From JAJXWB01 sp046349215 (GTDB taxonomy: Bacteria > Pseudomonadota > Alphaproteobacteria > Rhizobiales > Beijerinckiaceae), in the NCBI GenBank assembly GCA_046349215.1, contig JAXMCV010000001.1, positions 930,001-994,000 on the forward strand: DNA of 64,000 nucleotides, in the 5' to 3' direction. Every line of letters begins with the position of its first letter. Within the stretch, counting starts at the first letter, position 1. The notes beneath the pieces were generated by a model. That model was not told the origin of the DNA, made no database searches, and saw only the letters and a list, made by a program, of their open reading frames with translations. This document shows positions 24,937 through 32,567 of the stretch, in pieces. The position numbers were made by a program, and so were the translations under genes.

Positions 24937-26498
24937 TGCTCAACAACCAGGGACGTCCCACGCAGCCCGGCGAGGCGCATGGCGCGGCGCGCGAGACCTT
25001 CACCGGCAATCGCGCGCTGGAGATCGAGGAATCTCTGATCTTCGACCAGAACCGCTTCGACACGACGGGTGTCGACATCGACGAGCCGGCGCCGTTCAAG
25101 GATCGCCTCGGCGGTCTCTCCCGCAAGGATCCGCTCGAACTGCCCGGCCTGTCGGAACCGGAGATGGTACGCCATTACGTGCGGCTGTCGCGCAGGAATT
25201 ATTCGATCGACGCCGGCCTGTTCCCGCTCGGCTCGTGCACGATGAAGCACAATCCGCGCCTCAACGAGAAGATGGCGCGGCTGCCGGGCATCGGCGACGT
25301 GCATCCCCTGCAGCCGCAATCGACCGTGCAGGGCGCGCTCGAATTGATGAACGAACTGTCGCGCTGGCTGATCGAACTGACCGGCATGACGGCGGTGGCG
25401 CTGTCGCCCAAGGCCGGCGCGCATGGCGAACTCGCCGGCATGATGGCGATAAAGGCCGCCATTCTCGCGCGTGGCGAGGGCGCGACGCGCAAGACCGTGC
25501 TGGTGCCCGATTCCGCGCACGGCACCAATCCCGCGACCGCCGCGCTGATCGGCTTCGAGGTGGAATCCGTGCCGGCGGGCGAGGACGGCCTCGTCCATCC
25601 CGCCGCCGTGATGGAAAAGCTCGGGCCGCATGTCGCGGCGATCATGCTCACCAACCCGAACACCTGCGGCCTGTTCGAGCGCGAGATCTCGGAGATCGCC
25701 GCCGCCGTGCACGAAGCCGGCGGCTATTTCTATTGCGACGGCGCGAATTTCAACGCGATCGTCGGCGTCGCGCGTCCCGGCGATCTCGGCGTCGACGCCA
25801 TGCACATCAACCTGCACAAGACGTTTTCGACGCCGCATGGCGGCGGCGGGCCGGGCTCGGGGCCGGTCGTGCTGTCGGAAAGGCTCGCGGCCTTCGCGCC
25901 CGTGCCGTTCCTGCGGAAGTCAGCCGACAGGCTGGAACTCGTCGAGGATCGCGAGGGCAACCAGGCGTTCGGCCGCATCACCGCCTTCCACGGGCAGATG
26001 GGCATGTATGTTCGCGCGCTCTCCTACATTCTCTCGCACGGCTCGGACGGATTGCGGCAGGCCTCGCAGGATGCGGTGCTGAACGCCAATTATGTGCGCG
26101 CCTGCCTCTCCGACATCTTCTCGCAGCCGTTCGGCGACCGGCCGTGCATGCACGAGGTGCTGTTCGACGAAACCTGGCTGAAGGGTACGCATGTCTCGAC
26201 GCTCGATTTCGCCAAGGCGCTGATCGACGAGGGCTACCACCCGATGACGGTCTATTTCCCGCTCGTCGTGAAGGGCGCGATGCTGATCGAGCCGACGGAA
26301 TCGGAATCGCGGGCGTCCCTCGATCTCTTCGTCATGGCGATGCGCGATCTGGCTTTGCGGGCGCTGCGCGGCGAGGAAGAGCGCTTCGCCAAGGCGCCGC
26401 GCTTCTCGCCGCGCGCGCGTCTCGACGAAACGAAGGCGGCGCGCAATCCCGTGCTCAAGTGGAAGAAGCGCGAACCGATCAGCGAAGCGGCGGAATAG
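24936..26498 (+). CDS. gcvPB: Glycine dehydrogenase (decarboxylating) subunit 2
   Basis: The C-terminal half of the split P protein, 520 residues, carrying the PLP lysine in MHINLHKTFSTPHGGGGPG (about residues 289-307). Other marks are YSIDAGLFPLGSCTMKHNP, HPLQPQSTVQG, PDSAHGTNPATA, MLTNPNTCGLFE and YCDGANFNAIVG. Together with GcvPA it forms the active decarboxylase. The last gene of the riboswitch-controlled operon; a long palindromic element follows. No lpdA (L protein) is present here, so the dihydrolipoamide dehydrogenase must be encoded elsewhere. Confidence 0.97.
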   Translation: MLNNQGRPTQPGEAHGAARETFTGNRALEIEESLIFDQNRFDTTGVDIDEPAPFKDRLGGLSRKDPLELPGLSEPEMVRHYVRLSRRNYSIDAGLFPLGSCTMKHNPRLNEKMARLPGIGDVHPLQPQSTVQGALELMNELSRWLIELTGMTAVALSPKAGAHGELAGMMAIKAAILARGEGATRKTVLVPDSAHGTNPATAALIGFEVESVPAGEDGLVHPAAVMEKLGPHVAAIMLTNPNTCGLFEREISEIAAAVHEAGGYFYCDGANFNAIVGVARPGDLGVDAMHINLHKTFSTPHGGGGPGSGPVVLSERLAAFAPVPFLRKSADRLELVEDREGNQAFGRITAFHGQMGMYVRALSYILSHGSDGLRQASQDAVLNANYVRACLSDIFSQPFGDRPCMHEVLFDETWLKGTHVSTLDFAKALIDEGYHPMTVYFPLVVKGAMLIEPTESESRASLDLFVMAMRDLALRALRGEEERFAKAPRFSPRARLDETKAARNPVLKWKKREPISEAAE

Positions 26499-26503
26499 TC
26501 GGC

Positions 26504-26660
26504 TCCTTCTCCCGCACGGCGGGAGAAGGTGGCCCTCGCGTCAGCGAGGGTCGGATGAGGGGCGCTCCACGTCCCGAATCTCGATCGAACGCCCTGCGCC
26601 GCAACGACCCTCATCCGTCATGCTGCGCATGACACCTTCTCCCGTTCCACGGGAGAAGGG
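26504..26660. repeat. Composite palindromic intergenic element after gcvPB
   Basis: Outer segments CCTTCTCCCGCACGGCGGGAGAAGG (26504-26529 region) and CCTTCTCCCGTTCCACGGGAGAAGG (26635-26660 region) are each hairpins. Inner GGTCGGATGAGG pairs with CCCTCATCCG, and CCCTCGCGTCAGCGAGGG is another stem. This is typical of dispersed intergenic mosaic repeats in rhizobial genomes. It does not encode protein. Confidence 0.8.
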
Positions 26661-26674
26661 TGCACGGCCTTCCC

Positions 26675-26709
26675 CAAAAACAAAAACGCCGGCCAATGGC
26701 CGGCGTTTT
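26675..26709 (-). terminator. Terminator of the F0 ATP synthase operon
   Basis: A perfect 12-base-pair stem, AAAACGCCGGCC (26683-26694) with GGCCGGCGTTTT (26698-26709), loop AAT. On the minus strand it starts 22 bases after the atpF stop and is followed by TG-TTTTT, a classic intrinsic terminator. On the plus strand the TTTTC tail is weaker but may also help end the gcv transcript. Confidence 0.88.
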
Positions 26710-26731
26710 CATTTGTCGGGAACGACGCCGC

Positions 26732-27217
26732 TCAGTGCAGCAGGCGCGCGATATCCTTGATGCCCTGGTCGACGAGGCCGGCGCCGGCGGCGCCCTTGGT
26801 CTCGGTCTTGAGCACGACTTCCGCGGCCTTCACGGCGGCGTCGGCGGCAGCCGCGCGCACGTCGCTGGCGGCCTGGGCTTCGGCCTGCGAAATCTTTTCC
26901 TGCGCCTGCTTGGTGCGGCGGGCGATGAAATCGGCGGTGCGCTCCTGCGCCTCCTTGGCGAGAAGCTCGGCTTCCTGCTTCGCCTGCGCGACGATGGCGG
27001 CCGCGTCGGCCTCGGCCTGCTTGCGCTTGGCCTCGAACGAGGCGAGCAGCGCCTGCGCTTCGCCGCGCAGCTTTTCGGCTTCGGCCAGTTTCTTCTTCAC
27101 GCCGTCGATGCGCGCATCGAGCGCGCCGACGATCTTGCCGTGCACGCCGTAATAGGCGAGCACGCCGACGAAGAGCAGAAAGCCAATGGCTACGAAATGT
27201 TCGGCTTCGAGAAGCAT
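26732..27217 (-). CDS. atpF: F0F1 ATP synthase subunit b
   Basis: Peripheral stalk subunit of 161 residues: one N-terminal transmembrane helix (about 4-24, HFVAIGFLLFVGVLAYYG) and a long charged coiled-coil rich in Ala, Glu, Lys and Gln that contacts F1. The ATG at 27217 starts directly ahead of the helix; longer in-frame sequence overlaps the b-prime gene. It lies four bases after the b-prime stop and is the last gene of the operon. b and b-prime form a heterodimer in alphaproteobacteria. Confidence 0.95.
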   Translation of the reverse strand: MLLEAEHFVAIGFLLFVGVLAYYGVHGKIVGALDARIDGVKKKLAEAEKLRGEAQALLASFEAKRKQAEADAAAIVAQAKQEAELLAKEAQERTADFIARRTKQAQEKISQAEAQAASDVRAAAADAAVKAAEVVLKTETKGAAGAGLVDQGIKDIARLLH

Positions 27218-27221
27218 GGAC

Positions 27222-27776
27222 TCAGGCCTTCGTGACGTTGGCGAGAGCGGCGACGATCTTCTGCGGATCGGCGGCCTTGCCGGTGAGTTGTTCGACGATC
27301 GCCGAAGCGGCGTCCTTGGCGATGCCTTCGACATTCGCCATCGCCTTGGTCTTCATCTCGGCGATCTGGGCGTCGGCGGCTGCGAGCTTGGCGTTGAGGT
27401 CGGCCTCGAGAGACTTGCGCTTGGCGTCGGCCTCGGCGGCGAGCTTGGCGTGCGCTTCCTGGCCGAGCGCCTGCGCCTTCGCCTTGGCGTCGGCGACCGC
27501 CTTCTCCTGGTCGGCGCGGGCGCCTTCAGCCTTGGCCTGCGCGGCCTTGGCGGCGTCGAGGTCGCTCGAAATCTTGTCGCTGCGCGCCTTCAGGATGCCG
27601 GCGACGCGCGGCAGGGCGACCTTGGACATCAGCAGGTAGAGCAGGCCGAAGGTGATCGCCAGCCAGACGAGCTGCGAGCCGAAATGCGTGGAATCGAACG
27701 GCGGGAAGACGGCTTCGTGTCCGCCGCCGTGAGCTTCGGTGCTCGTGGTCGTGGCGTTGTGGGCGTTGTCGGCCAT
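27222..27776 (-). CDS. F0F1 ATP synthase subunit b-prime
   Basis: The second stalk subunit (b-prime, named atpG or atpF2 in various genomes), 184 residues. A His- and Thr-rich N-terminal extension (HNATTTSTEAHGGGHE) precedes PFDSTHFGSQLVWLAITFG, one transmembrane helix, and an Ala/Lys-rich coiled-coil. The family mark FPPFD..TF/HxSQLxWL is clear. It follows atpE, separated by a strong hairpin, and precedes atpF. Confidence 0.94.
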   Translation of the reverse strand: MADNAHNATTTSTEAHGGGHEAVFPPFDSTHFGSQLVWLAITFGLLYLLMSKVALPRVAGILKARSDKISSDLDAAKAAQAKAEGARADQEKAVADAKAKAQALGQEAHAKLAAEADAKRKSLEADLNAKLAAADAQIAEMKTKAMANVEGIAKDAASAIVEQLTGKAADPQKIVAALANVTKA

Positions 27777-27808
27777 GTTCGTTTCCGCCTGACAGTCAAA
27801 AACAGGAC

Positions 27809-27834
27809 GCGCGCCCCGGCGGACCGGGGCGCGC
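27809..27834 (-). promoter_or_regulatory. Intercistronic hairpin after atpE
   Basis: Arms GCGCGCCCCGG (27809-27819) and CCGGGGCGCGC (27824-27834) pair perfectly over 11 bases with a four-base loop, beginning nine bases after the atpE stop on the minus strand. A short T run (GTTTTTGAC) follows. It may partly end transcription or protect the atpE message, both ways to make more c subunit than b subunit. Confidence 0.7.
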
Positions 27835-27842
27835 GAAAAGCG

Positions 27843-28070
27843 TTACTTCACGAAGAGCAGGATGATCGCCACGAGGAAGGCGAAGATGCCCAGACCTTCG
27901 GCGAGCGCCGCGCCGATGAACGCGCGACCGAACTGGCCGTCGGCGGCCGACGGGTTGCGCAGCGCGCCCGACAGGAAGTTGCCGAAAATCGTGCCGACGC
28001 CGACAGCGGCGGCGCCCATGCCGATGGCGGCGAGGCCGGCGCCGACGTACTTGGCTGCAACAGGATCCAT
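27843..28070 (-). CDS. atpE: F0F1 ATP synthase subunit c
   Basis: Proteolipid of the membrane rotor, 75 residues, two helices joined by the polar loop RNPSA. The proton-carrying glutamate lies in IGAALAEGLGIFAF near residue 58. The glycine-rich first helix (GAGLAAIGMGAAAVGVGTIFG region) packs the c ring. A strong AGAAGGAG-type site lies upstream of the ATG. It sits between atpB and the b-prime gene and is followed by a perfect hairpin. Confidence 0.98.
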   Translation of the reverse strand: MDPVAAKYVGAGLAAIGMGAAAVGVGTIFGNFLSGALRNPSAADGQFGRAFIGAALAEGLGIFAFLVAIILLFVK

Positions 28071-28132
28071 TTGAATGCTCCTTCTGGAGTTTTGTGGGCG
28101 ACTGTCTGTTGTTGTGGCGCAAGCGCCTTTTG

Positions 28133-28894
28133 TTAGTGGCCCGGGTGAATTGCGTCGTTCAGATAGACGCAGGTGAGAATGGCGAAGACGTAGGCCTGCA
28201 GGAACGCGACGAGCAGTTCGAACGCGGTCAGCAGGACGATGGCGATCAGCGGCAGCGGCGACAGGATCGCGTAGACGCCGGCGCCGAGCAGCATGGCCAC
28301 GAAGCCGCCGAAAACCTTCAGCGTGATGTGGCCCGCCAGCATGTTGGCGAAGAGACGAACCGACAGCGAGATCGGCCGCGAGGCGAAGGAGATGATCTCG
28401 ATCAGGATGATGAAGGGCATCAGGATCGGCGAGACGCCCGACGGCACGAACAGGTGCAGGAAGTGCATGCCGTTCTTGTAGAAGCCATAGACGATGACGA
28501 GGCCGATGATCAGCGCAGCGAAGGCGAAGGTGACGACGATCTGGCTGGTGACGGTGTAGGAGCCGGGAATCAGGCCGAACAGGTTCGACAGCAGGACGAA
28601 CATGAAGACCGAGAAGACGAAGGGGAAGAAGCGCATCCCCTCTTTGCCGGCCGTGTCGCGCACGGTGGAGGCGACGAATTCGTAGGCCATTTCGGCCGCG
28701 GCCTGCACGCGGGTCGGGACGATGTGGCGGCCCGACGTGCCGAGCACCATCAGCGCGACGGCGGCCAGCGAGACGATCACCATCCAAAGCGAGGCGTTGG
28801 TGAAGGACGCGTCGAGCGAACCCAGTCGCAGGTCCAGAATACGGTTGATGTTGAACTGGTGGATCGGATCGATCGCCGGACCTGCAGCAGCCAC
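28133..28894 (-). CDS. atpB: F0F1 ATP synthase subunit a
   Basis: Membrane half-channel subunit, 253 residues with about six helices. The essential arginine lies in ISLSVRLFANMLAGH. Other marks are PTRVQAAAEMAYEFV and the C-terminal FLQAYVFAILTCVYLNDA. It starts with a short polar segment AAAGPAIDPIHQF before helix 1. Located between atpI and atpE, as usual for the separate F0 operon of Hyphomicrobiales; the F1 genes are elsewhere. Confidence 0.98.
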   Translation of the reverse strand: MAAAGPAIDPIHQFNINRILDLRLGSLDASFTNASLWMVIVSLAAVALMVLGTSGRHIVPTRVQAAAEMAYEFVASTVRDTAGKEGMRFFPFVFSVFMFVLLSNLFGLIPGSYTVTSQIVVTFAFAALIIGLVIVYGFYKNGMHFLHLFVPSGVSPILMPFIILIEIISFASRPISLSVRLFANMLAGHITLKVFGGFVAMLLGAGVYAILSPLPLIAIVLLTAFELLVAFLQAYVFAILTCVYLNDAIHPGH

Positions 28895-28931
28895 TATCGC
28901 ACCTTTTTCCGTCGCGGCAGGCTCGCGCCTG

Positions 28932-29258
28932 CTATTTCCCAGAACCGGACGTCGGCTTCGCCGCGATCCGGTAGACGTTGTAGAATCCCGCCGCCGTTCC
29001 CAGCGCCAGGAAGATCAGCAGCGCGGCCGGCGAGGAGCCAATCCACTCGTCGATCTGCCACCCGATCACAGCGCTGACGCCTACAGCGCCAACGAATTCG
29101 CCCATGGCGCGCATGCCCTGGCTCATCGCCGAACCGATCGCGCCGTCGGCCGGCCTTTCGGCTTCCGACGTTTCAGGAGCTTCGCCGGACAGTCGCTTGC
29201 CCAGCGCGTCGAGCCGCGCCCGCAATTCTGCGTCCTGCCCGTCTTCCTCGCCGGCCAT
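28932..29258 (-). CDS. atpI: AtpI/ATP synthase-associated small membrane protein
   Basis: 108 residues: an acidic N-terminal half (EEDGQDAELRARLDALGKRL) followed by two transmembrane helices (about 53-70 and 76-96), with GEFVGAVGVSAVIGWQIDEW and the AAGFYNVYR end typical of AtpI-type F0 accessory proteins. AtpI helps c-ring assembly or magnesium handling in other bacteria. The ATG at 29258 was chosen for the acidic start; in-frame sequence up to 29414 would read through the promoter. First gene of the F0 operon. Confidence 0.9.
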   Translation of the reverse strand: MAGEEDGQDAELRARLDALGKRLSGEAPETSEAERPADGAIGSAMSQGMRAMGEFVGAVGVSAVIGWQIDEWIGSSPAALLIFLALGTAAGFYNVYRIAAKPTSGSGK

Positions 29259-29625
29259 TAACCGATTCCCGTCCGAAGCCGGCGCACCTATAGGCCCGGC
29301 GGGCCGCAAAAGCGAGCGGCGCGCGAGGCGAAATCGCCGATTTTTCCTAGGAATCGGCGCGGACCGGAAAGACCGCGCCCCTTGAAAATCGCGCGCAACA
29401 TATTGACGGGCCAAATTGATGTCAAGGCGACGCCTACCTCAATCAAGATATTGATTTTCAATAAATTTCGTCGCCGGGAGAGCCCATTTGGACGATGGTC
29501 TGAGCAGGGCGGAGGCCAGCTGCGCCCAAAAGGCGCCGTTTTGCTGTGGTTTCGGCTACCCGCGCGCGGCTTGCGGGCCGTGCCGGGCTCTTGATATGAA
29601 AGCGCCTCTCGGAAAAGGTCAGATC
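29259..29625. promoter_or_regulatory. AT-rich divergent control region before the F0 operon
   Basis: 367 bases without a credible gene. The minus-strand promoter at 29397-29425 reads into atpI with a leader of about 130 bases. An AT-rich island (about 29395-29475), unusual here, also holds the dyads TTGATGTCAA (29416-29425, over the -35) and AATCAA-GATA-TTGATT (29441-29456). Either could bind a regulator. No good plus-strand promoter for the next gene was found. Confidence 0.5.
29397..29425 (-). promoter_or_regulatory. Sigma-70-type promoter of atpI-B-E-F-prime-F
   Basis: On the minus strand TTGACA (29420-29425) is followed after exactly 17 bases by TATGTT (29397-29402). The -35 hexamer is perfect and the -10 has four of six matches. 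It points into the F0 operon. Confidence 0.75.
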
Positions 29626-30075
29626 ATGTTGGCGTCAGGAACATTTCTGCGTGCGGCGGCCATCGGCGCGGCGCTTGCCGGTTTCGCGGCTGTCGCGCCG
29701 GCGAAGGCGGATTGCCAGGAGGACATCGGCGGCTTCATGAAGAAGCGCGACGCGGTCATCGCCCAGCTCAATGCGCTGTCGGGGTCCGGCGGCAAGAAGA
29801 AGCAGCTCGATCCCGTAGCCGCCTGCCCGAAGTTCAAGGCGCTGTCCGGCATCCTCGGCGAGACGGTCGCCTACATGGAAAAGAACAAGGACTGGTGCAA
29901 CATTCCCGACCAGCTTCTTGAAGGCGCCAGGGGCCAGCGCGGCCAGTTCTCCAAGACGGCCAGCCAGGCCTGCGGCATCGCCGCCAAGATCAAGCAGGCG
30001 GAGAAGCAGGCGGCCGAAGGCGGCCCGATGAACGGCGGTCCACAAGTCCAGAAGCTGCCCTCCGGGCCGCTGTGA
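29626..30075 (+). CDS. Small secreted hypothetical protein, four cysteines
   Basis: 149 residues: signal peptide (about 1-27, RAAAIGAALAGFAAVAPAKA) and a helical mature part with cysteines in ADCQEDIGGF, VAACPKFKA, KDWCNIPDQ and SQACGIAAK, which may form two disulfides. The C-terminal part is Lys/Gln/Ala-rich, then Gly-Pro-rich. Similar proteins seem to occur in Bradyrhizobium relatives without a known function. The ATG at 29626 has GGAAAAGG seven bases upstream; an ATG at 29596 would add ten residues. Its stop overlaps the ubiA GTG by four bases, so ubiA is translationally coupled to it. Confidence 0.75.
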   Translation: MLASGTFLRAAAIGAALAGFAAVAPAKADCQEDIGGFMKKRDAVIAQLNALSGSGGKKKQLDPVAACPKFKALSGILGETVAYMEKNKDWCNIPDQLLEGARGQRGQFSKTASQACGIAAKIKQAEKQAAEGGPMNGGPQVQKLPSGPL

Positions 30076-31001
30076 CGCCCGAGCCCGACGCCCGCCTCCT
30101 TCCGGATTCCATCGCCCATCCGCTGCTGGCCCGCGCGCCGGAATGGGCGACGCCGTTCATCCAGCTCGCGCGCATCGACCGGCCGATCGGCTGGTGGTTG
30201 CTGCTGCTGCCGTGCTGGCAGTCGAGCGCGCTGGCGAGCGCCGTCGAAGGCAAGGGCCTGCATTTCGCCCATCTCGTCCTGTTCCTGATCGGCGCCATCG
30301 CCATGCGCGGCGCAGGCTCGACCTACAACGATCTCGTCGATCGCGAGATCGATGCGAAAGTCGAGCGCACGCGCGGACGCCCCCTGCCCTCCGGGCGCGT
30401 CACGCCGCGTCAGGCCAAGATATTTCTCGTGCTGCAATGCCTCGTCGGCCTCTGCGTGCTGCTGACGTTCAATCCGTTTGCGATCGGACTGGGCTTCTCG
30501 TCCATCCTGATCGTGCTGGCCTACCCGTTCATGAAACGCGTCACGTCGTGGCCGCAGGCGGTGCTGGGGCTGGCCTTCGCATGGGGCGGGCTGATGGGCT
30601 GGGCCTGCATCTTCGGGCGTCTCGATGCGCCGGCCGTGCTCGTCTATGCGAGCGCGATCTTCTGGACGATCGGCTACGACACGATCTACGCGCTGCAGGA
30701 CATCCGCGACGACGCCATCGCCGGCGTGCGTTCCACCGCCCGGCTGTTCGGCGACAATGTGCGGTTCGGCGTCGGCGCGATGTACGCGATCGCCGTGCTG
30801 CTCGCGGAAGGAGCCGTCCTCACGTCGCACGTCCACTGGATCGCGCAGGCCGGCGTGATCGCCTTCGCCGCGCATCTGGCATGGCAGGTCGCAACGATCC
30901 GCGCCGACGACAAGACGCGCGCGCTGACACTGTTCCGCGCCAATCGCGACGCGGGCCTGCTCTTGTTCGCGGGCTTCGCGGCGGCGGCGCTCGCAGCCTG
31001 A
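30072..31001 (+). CDS. ubiA: 4-hydroxybenzoate polyprenyltransferase
   Basis: Attaches the polyprenyl tail to 4-hydroxybenzoate in ubiquinone synthesis. 309 residues, eight to nine helices. Motifs are RIDRPIGWWLLLLPCWQ, the first aspartate-rich site STYNDLVDREIDAKVERTRGRPLP (recognised by NDLVDREID) and the second, YDTIYALQDIRDDAI. The start is GTG within GTGA, overlapping the upstream stop. It ends two bases before the convergent ABC permease gene. Confidence 0.95.
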   Translation: MTPEPDARLLPDSIAHPLLARAPEWATPFIQLARIDRPIGWWLLLLPCWQSSALASAVEGKGLHFAHLVLFLIGAIAMRGAGSTYNDLVDREIDAKVERTRGRPLPSGRVTPRQAKIFLVLQCLVGLCVLLTFNPFAIGLGFSSILIVLAYPFMKRVTSWPQAVLGLAFAWGGLMGWACIFGRLDAPAVLVYASAIFWTIGYDTIYALQDIRDDAIAGVRSTARLFGDNVRFGVGAMYAIAVLLAEGAVLTSHVHWIAQAGVIAFAAHLAWQVATIRADDKTRALTLFRANRDAGLLLFAGFAAAALAA

Positions 31002-31002
31002 G

Positions 31003-31761
31003 CTACTGCCAGGACAGCAGCTTTTTCTCGATCCTGTTCATGCCGGCCGTGATCGACAGGCCGAGCAAGGCGAGCAGGATGAGAATGCCCATCACGCCGT
31101 CCATGTTGAAGGTGGATTGCAGATAGGCGAGCGTCTGGCCGAGGCCGTGTTCGGCGGCGATCAGTTCGGAACCGACGACGCCGAGCAGCGAAAAGATGAG
31201 GCCGAGCCGCAGGCCGGAGAAGATGACCGGCACGGCGGAGGGCAAAGTCACCTTCATGAAGATCTGGCGCGGCGTCGCGCCGAGCGAACGCGACAGGACC
31301 AGATGGTCGGCGTTGACGCCGCGTATGCCGGCGATGGTCGAGGCCAGCACGATGAAGAACACGAGGCTGACGCCGACAGCGACCTTGGACGCCACGCCCA
31401 GGCCGAACCAAAGCAGGAAAAGCGGCGCGAGCGCGATGCGCGGCATGGCGTTGATGAAGGTCAGGTAGGGCTCGGTCGCGTGGTGGATGCGCGGAAAGAT
31501 CGCAAAGACCAGCCCGACGCCGATGGCCGCGACAGAGCCGATCACGAAGGAAAGCCCGGCGCCGAGCAGCGTGTAATAGAGCTCGATCCAGAGCTTGCCG
31601 TTCGCGGCGAAACCCTTCTTCAGATAGTCGGCAATGCCCGAGGGGCGTCCGAAGAAGGTCGGGTCGAGCAGATTGCTGCGAGCGGCGATCTCCCAGGCGG
31701 CGACCAGCGCGACGATGAAGGCGGCGTGAATGGCGAGCCGGGCAGGATCCTTAATCTTCAT
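31003..31761 (-). CDS. ABC transporter permease, SsuC/TauC type
   Basis: 252-residue inner-membrane permease with about six helices and the EAA-type loop LSRSLGATPRQIFMKVTLPSAVPVIFSGLR, recognised by GATPRQIFMKVTLP. It belongs to the nitrate/sulfonate/taurine group (BPD_transp_1). With the adjacent ATPase and binding protein it forms an importer. It overlaps the ATPase gene by eleven bases. Substrate is not fixed by sequence; see the neighbouring dioxygenase. Confidence 0.92.
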   Translation of the reverse strand: MKIKDPARLAIHAAFIVALVAAWEIAARSNLLDPTFFGRPSGIADYLKKGFAANGKLWIELYYTLLGAGLSFVIGSVAAIGVGLVFAIFPRIHHATEPYLTFINAMPRIALAPLFLLWFGLGVASKVAVGVSLVFFIVLASTIAGIRGVNADHLVLSRSLGATPRQIFMKVTLPSAVPVIFSGLRLGLIFSLLGVVGSELIAAEHGLGQTLAYLQSTFNMDGVMGILILLALLGLSITAGMNRIEKKLLSWQ

Positions 31762-32557
31762 CGCCGGACATGCCTTTCTCGAGCAGCTCCCAGAGCGTCG
31801 AATAGAGTTCGTGGAAGCGGTGATCCTTCTGCAGGGCGCGCACGTGGCGCGGGCGCGGCAGGTCGATCGGCACGTCGCCGAGGATGCGGCCGGGCCGCGC
31901 GCTCATCACGACGACTCGATCGGAAAGCGCCACCGCTTCGGCCAGGTCGTGCGTGACGAAGACGACGGTCTTGCGGCTTGCCGACCACAATTCCATCAGA
32001 ACGTCCTCGAGTTGCAGCTTGGTCTGCGCATCGAGCGCGCCGAACGGTTCGTCCATGAGGAAGACAGGGCTGTCCAGCGCGAAGGTGCGCGCCAGCGCGC
32101 AGCGCTGGCGCATGCCGTGGGAGAGCGCCTTCGGATAGCGGTTCTCGAACCCCGCCAGTCCGACGCGCGCCAGCAGCTTGCGCGCGCGCTCCTCGCGCTC
32201 CGCCACGGGAACGTTGCGGATCTCCATGCCGTAAGCCGCGTTGCCCAGCGCGGTGCGCCACGGCAGCAGGCTGTCGCGCGCCAGCATGTAGGCGACGTCG
32301 GGATTGCCCTCGCGCGGCGCCTTGCCGAGCAGCTTCACCTCGCCTTCCGGCTTCTCGTGCAGGAGGCCGGTCAACAGGTTGAGGATCGTCGTCTTGCCGC
32401 AGCCGCTGGGGCCGACGAGCGAGACGAATTCGCCCGGCGCCAGCGACAGCGACACGCGATCTACGGCGAGCACGGGATGATCCGTGTCCGCGCCGAAGCG
32501 CATCGTCAGGTCGCGCAGGACGATGGCGGGTTCAGCCGCGCTGGACGTATCGGTCAT
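31751..32557 (-). CDS. ABC transporter ATP-binding protein, SsuB/TauB type
   Basis: 268 residues with Walker A GPSGCGKTTILN, the Q-loop near MLARDSLLPW, signature LSHGMRQRCALAR, Walker B VFLMDEPFGALDA and switch histidine VFVTHDLAEAVALS. It powers uptake through the adjacent permease. The signature sequence SHGMRQR, rather than SGGMRQR, is a mild variation. It lies ten bases after the binding-protein stop. Confidence 0.94.
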   Translation of the reverse strand: MTDTSSAAEPAIVLRDLTMRFGADTDHPVLAVDRVSLSLAPGEFVSLVGPSGCGKTTILNLLTGLLHEKPEGEVKLLGKAPREGNPDVAYMLARDSLLPWRTALGNAAYGMEIRNVPVAEREERARKLLARVGLAGFENRYPKALSHGMRQRCALARTFALDSPVFLMDEPFGALDAQTKLQLEDVLMELWSASRKTVVFVTHDLAEAVALSDRVVVMSARPGRILGDVPIDLPRPRHVRALQKDHRFHELYSTLWELLEKGMSGDED

Positions 32558-32567
32558 GCCGGCGCGC

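Noticed and set aside
29382..29594. A 70-codon plus-strand frame in the atpI upstream region
   Set aside because: It lies over the promoter and dyads, has no ribosome site and no family-like sequence.
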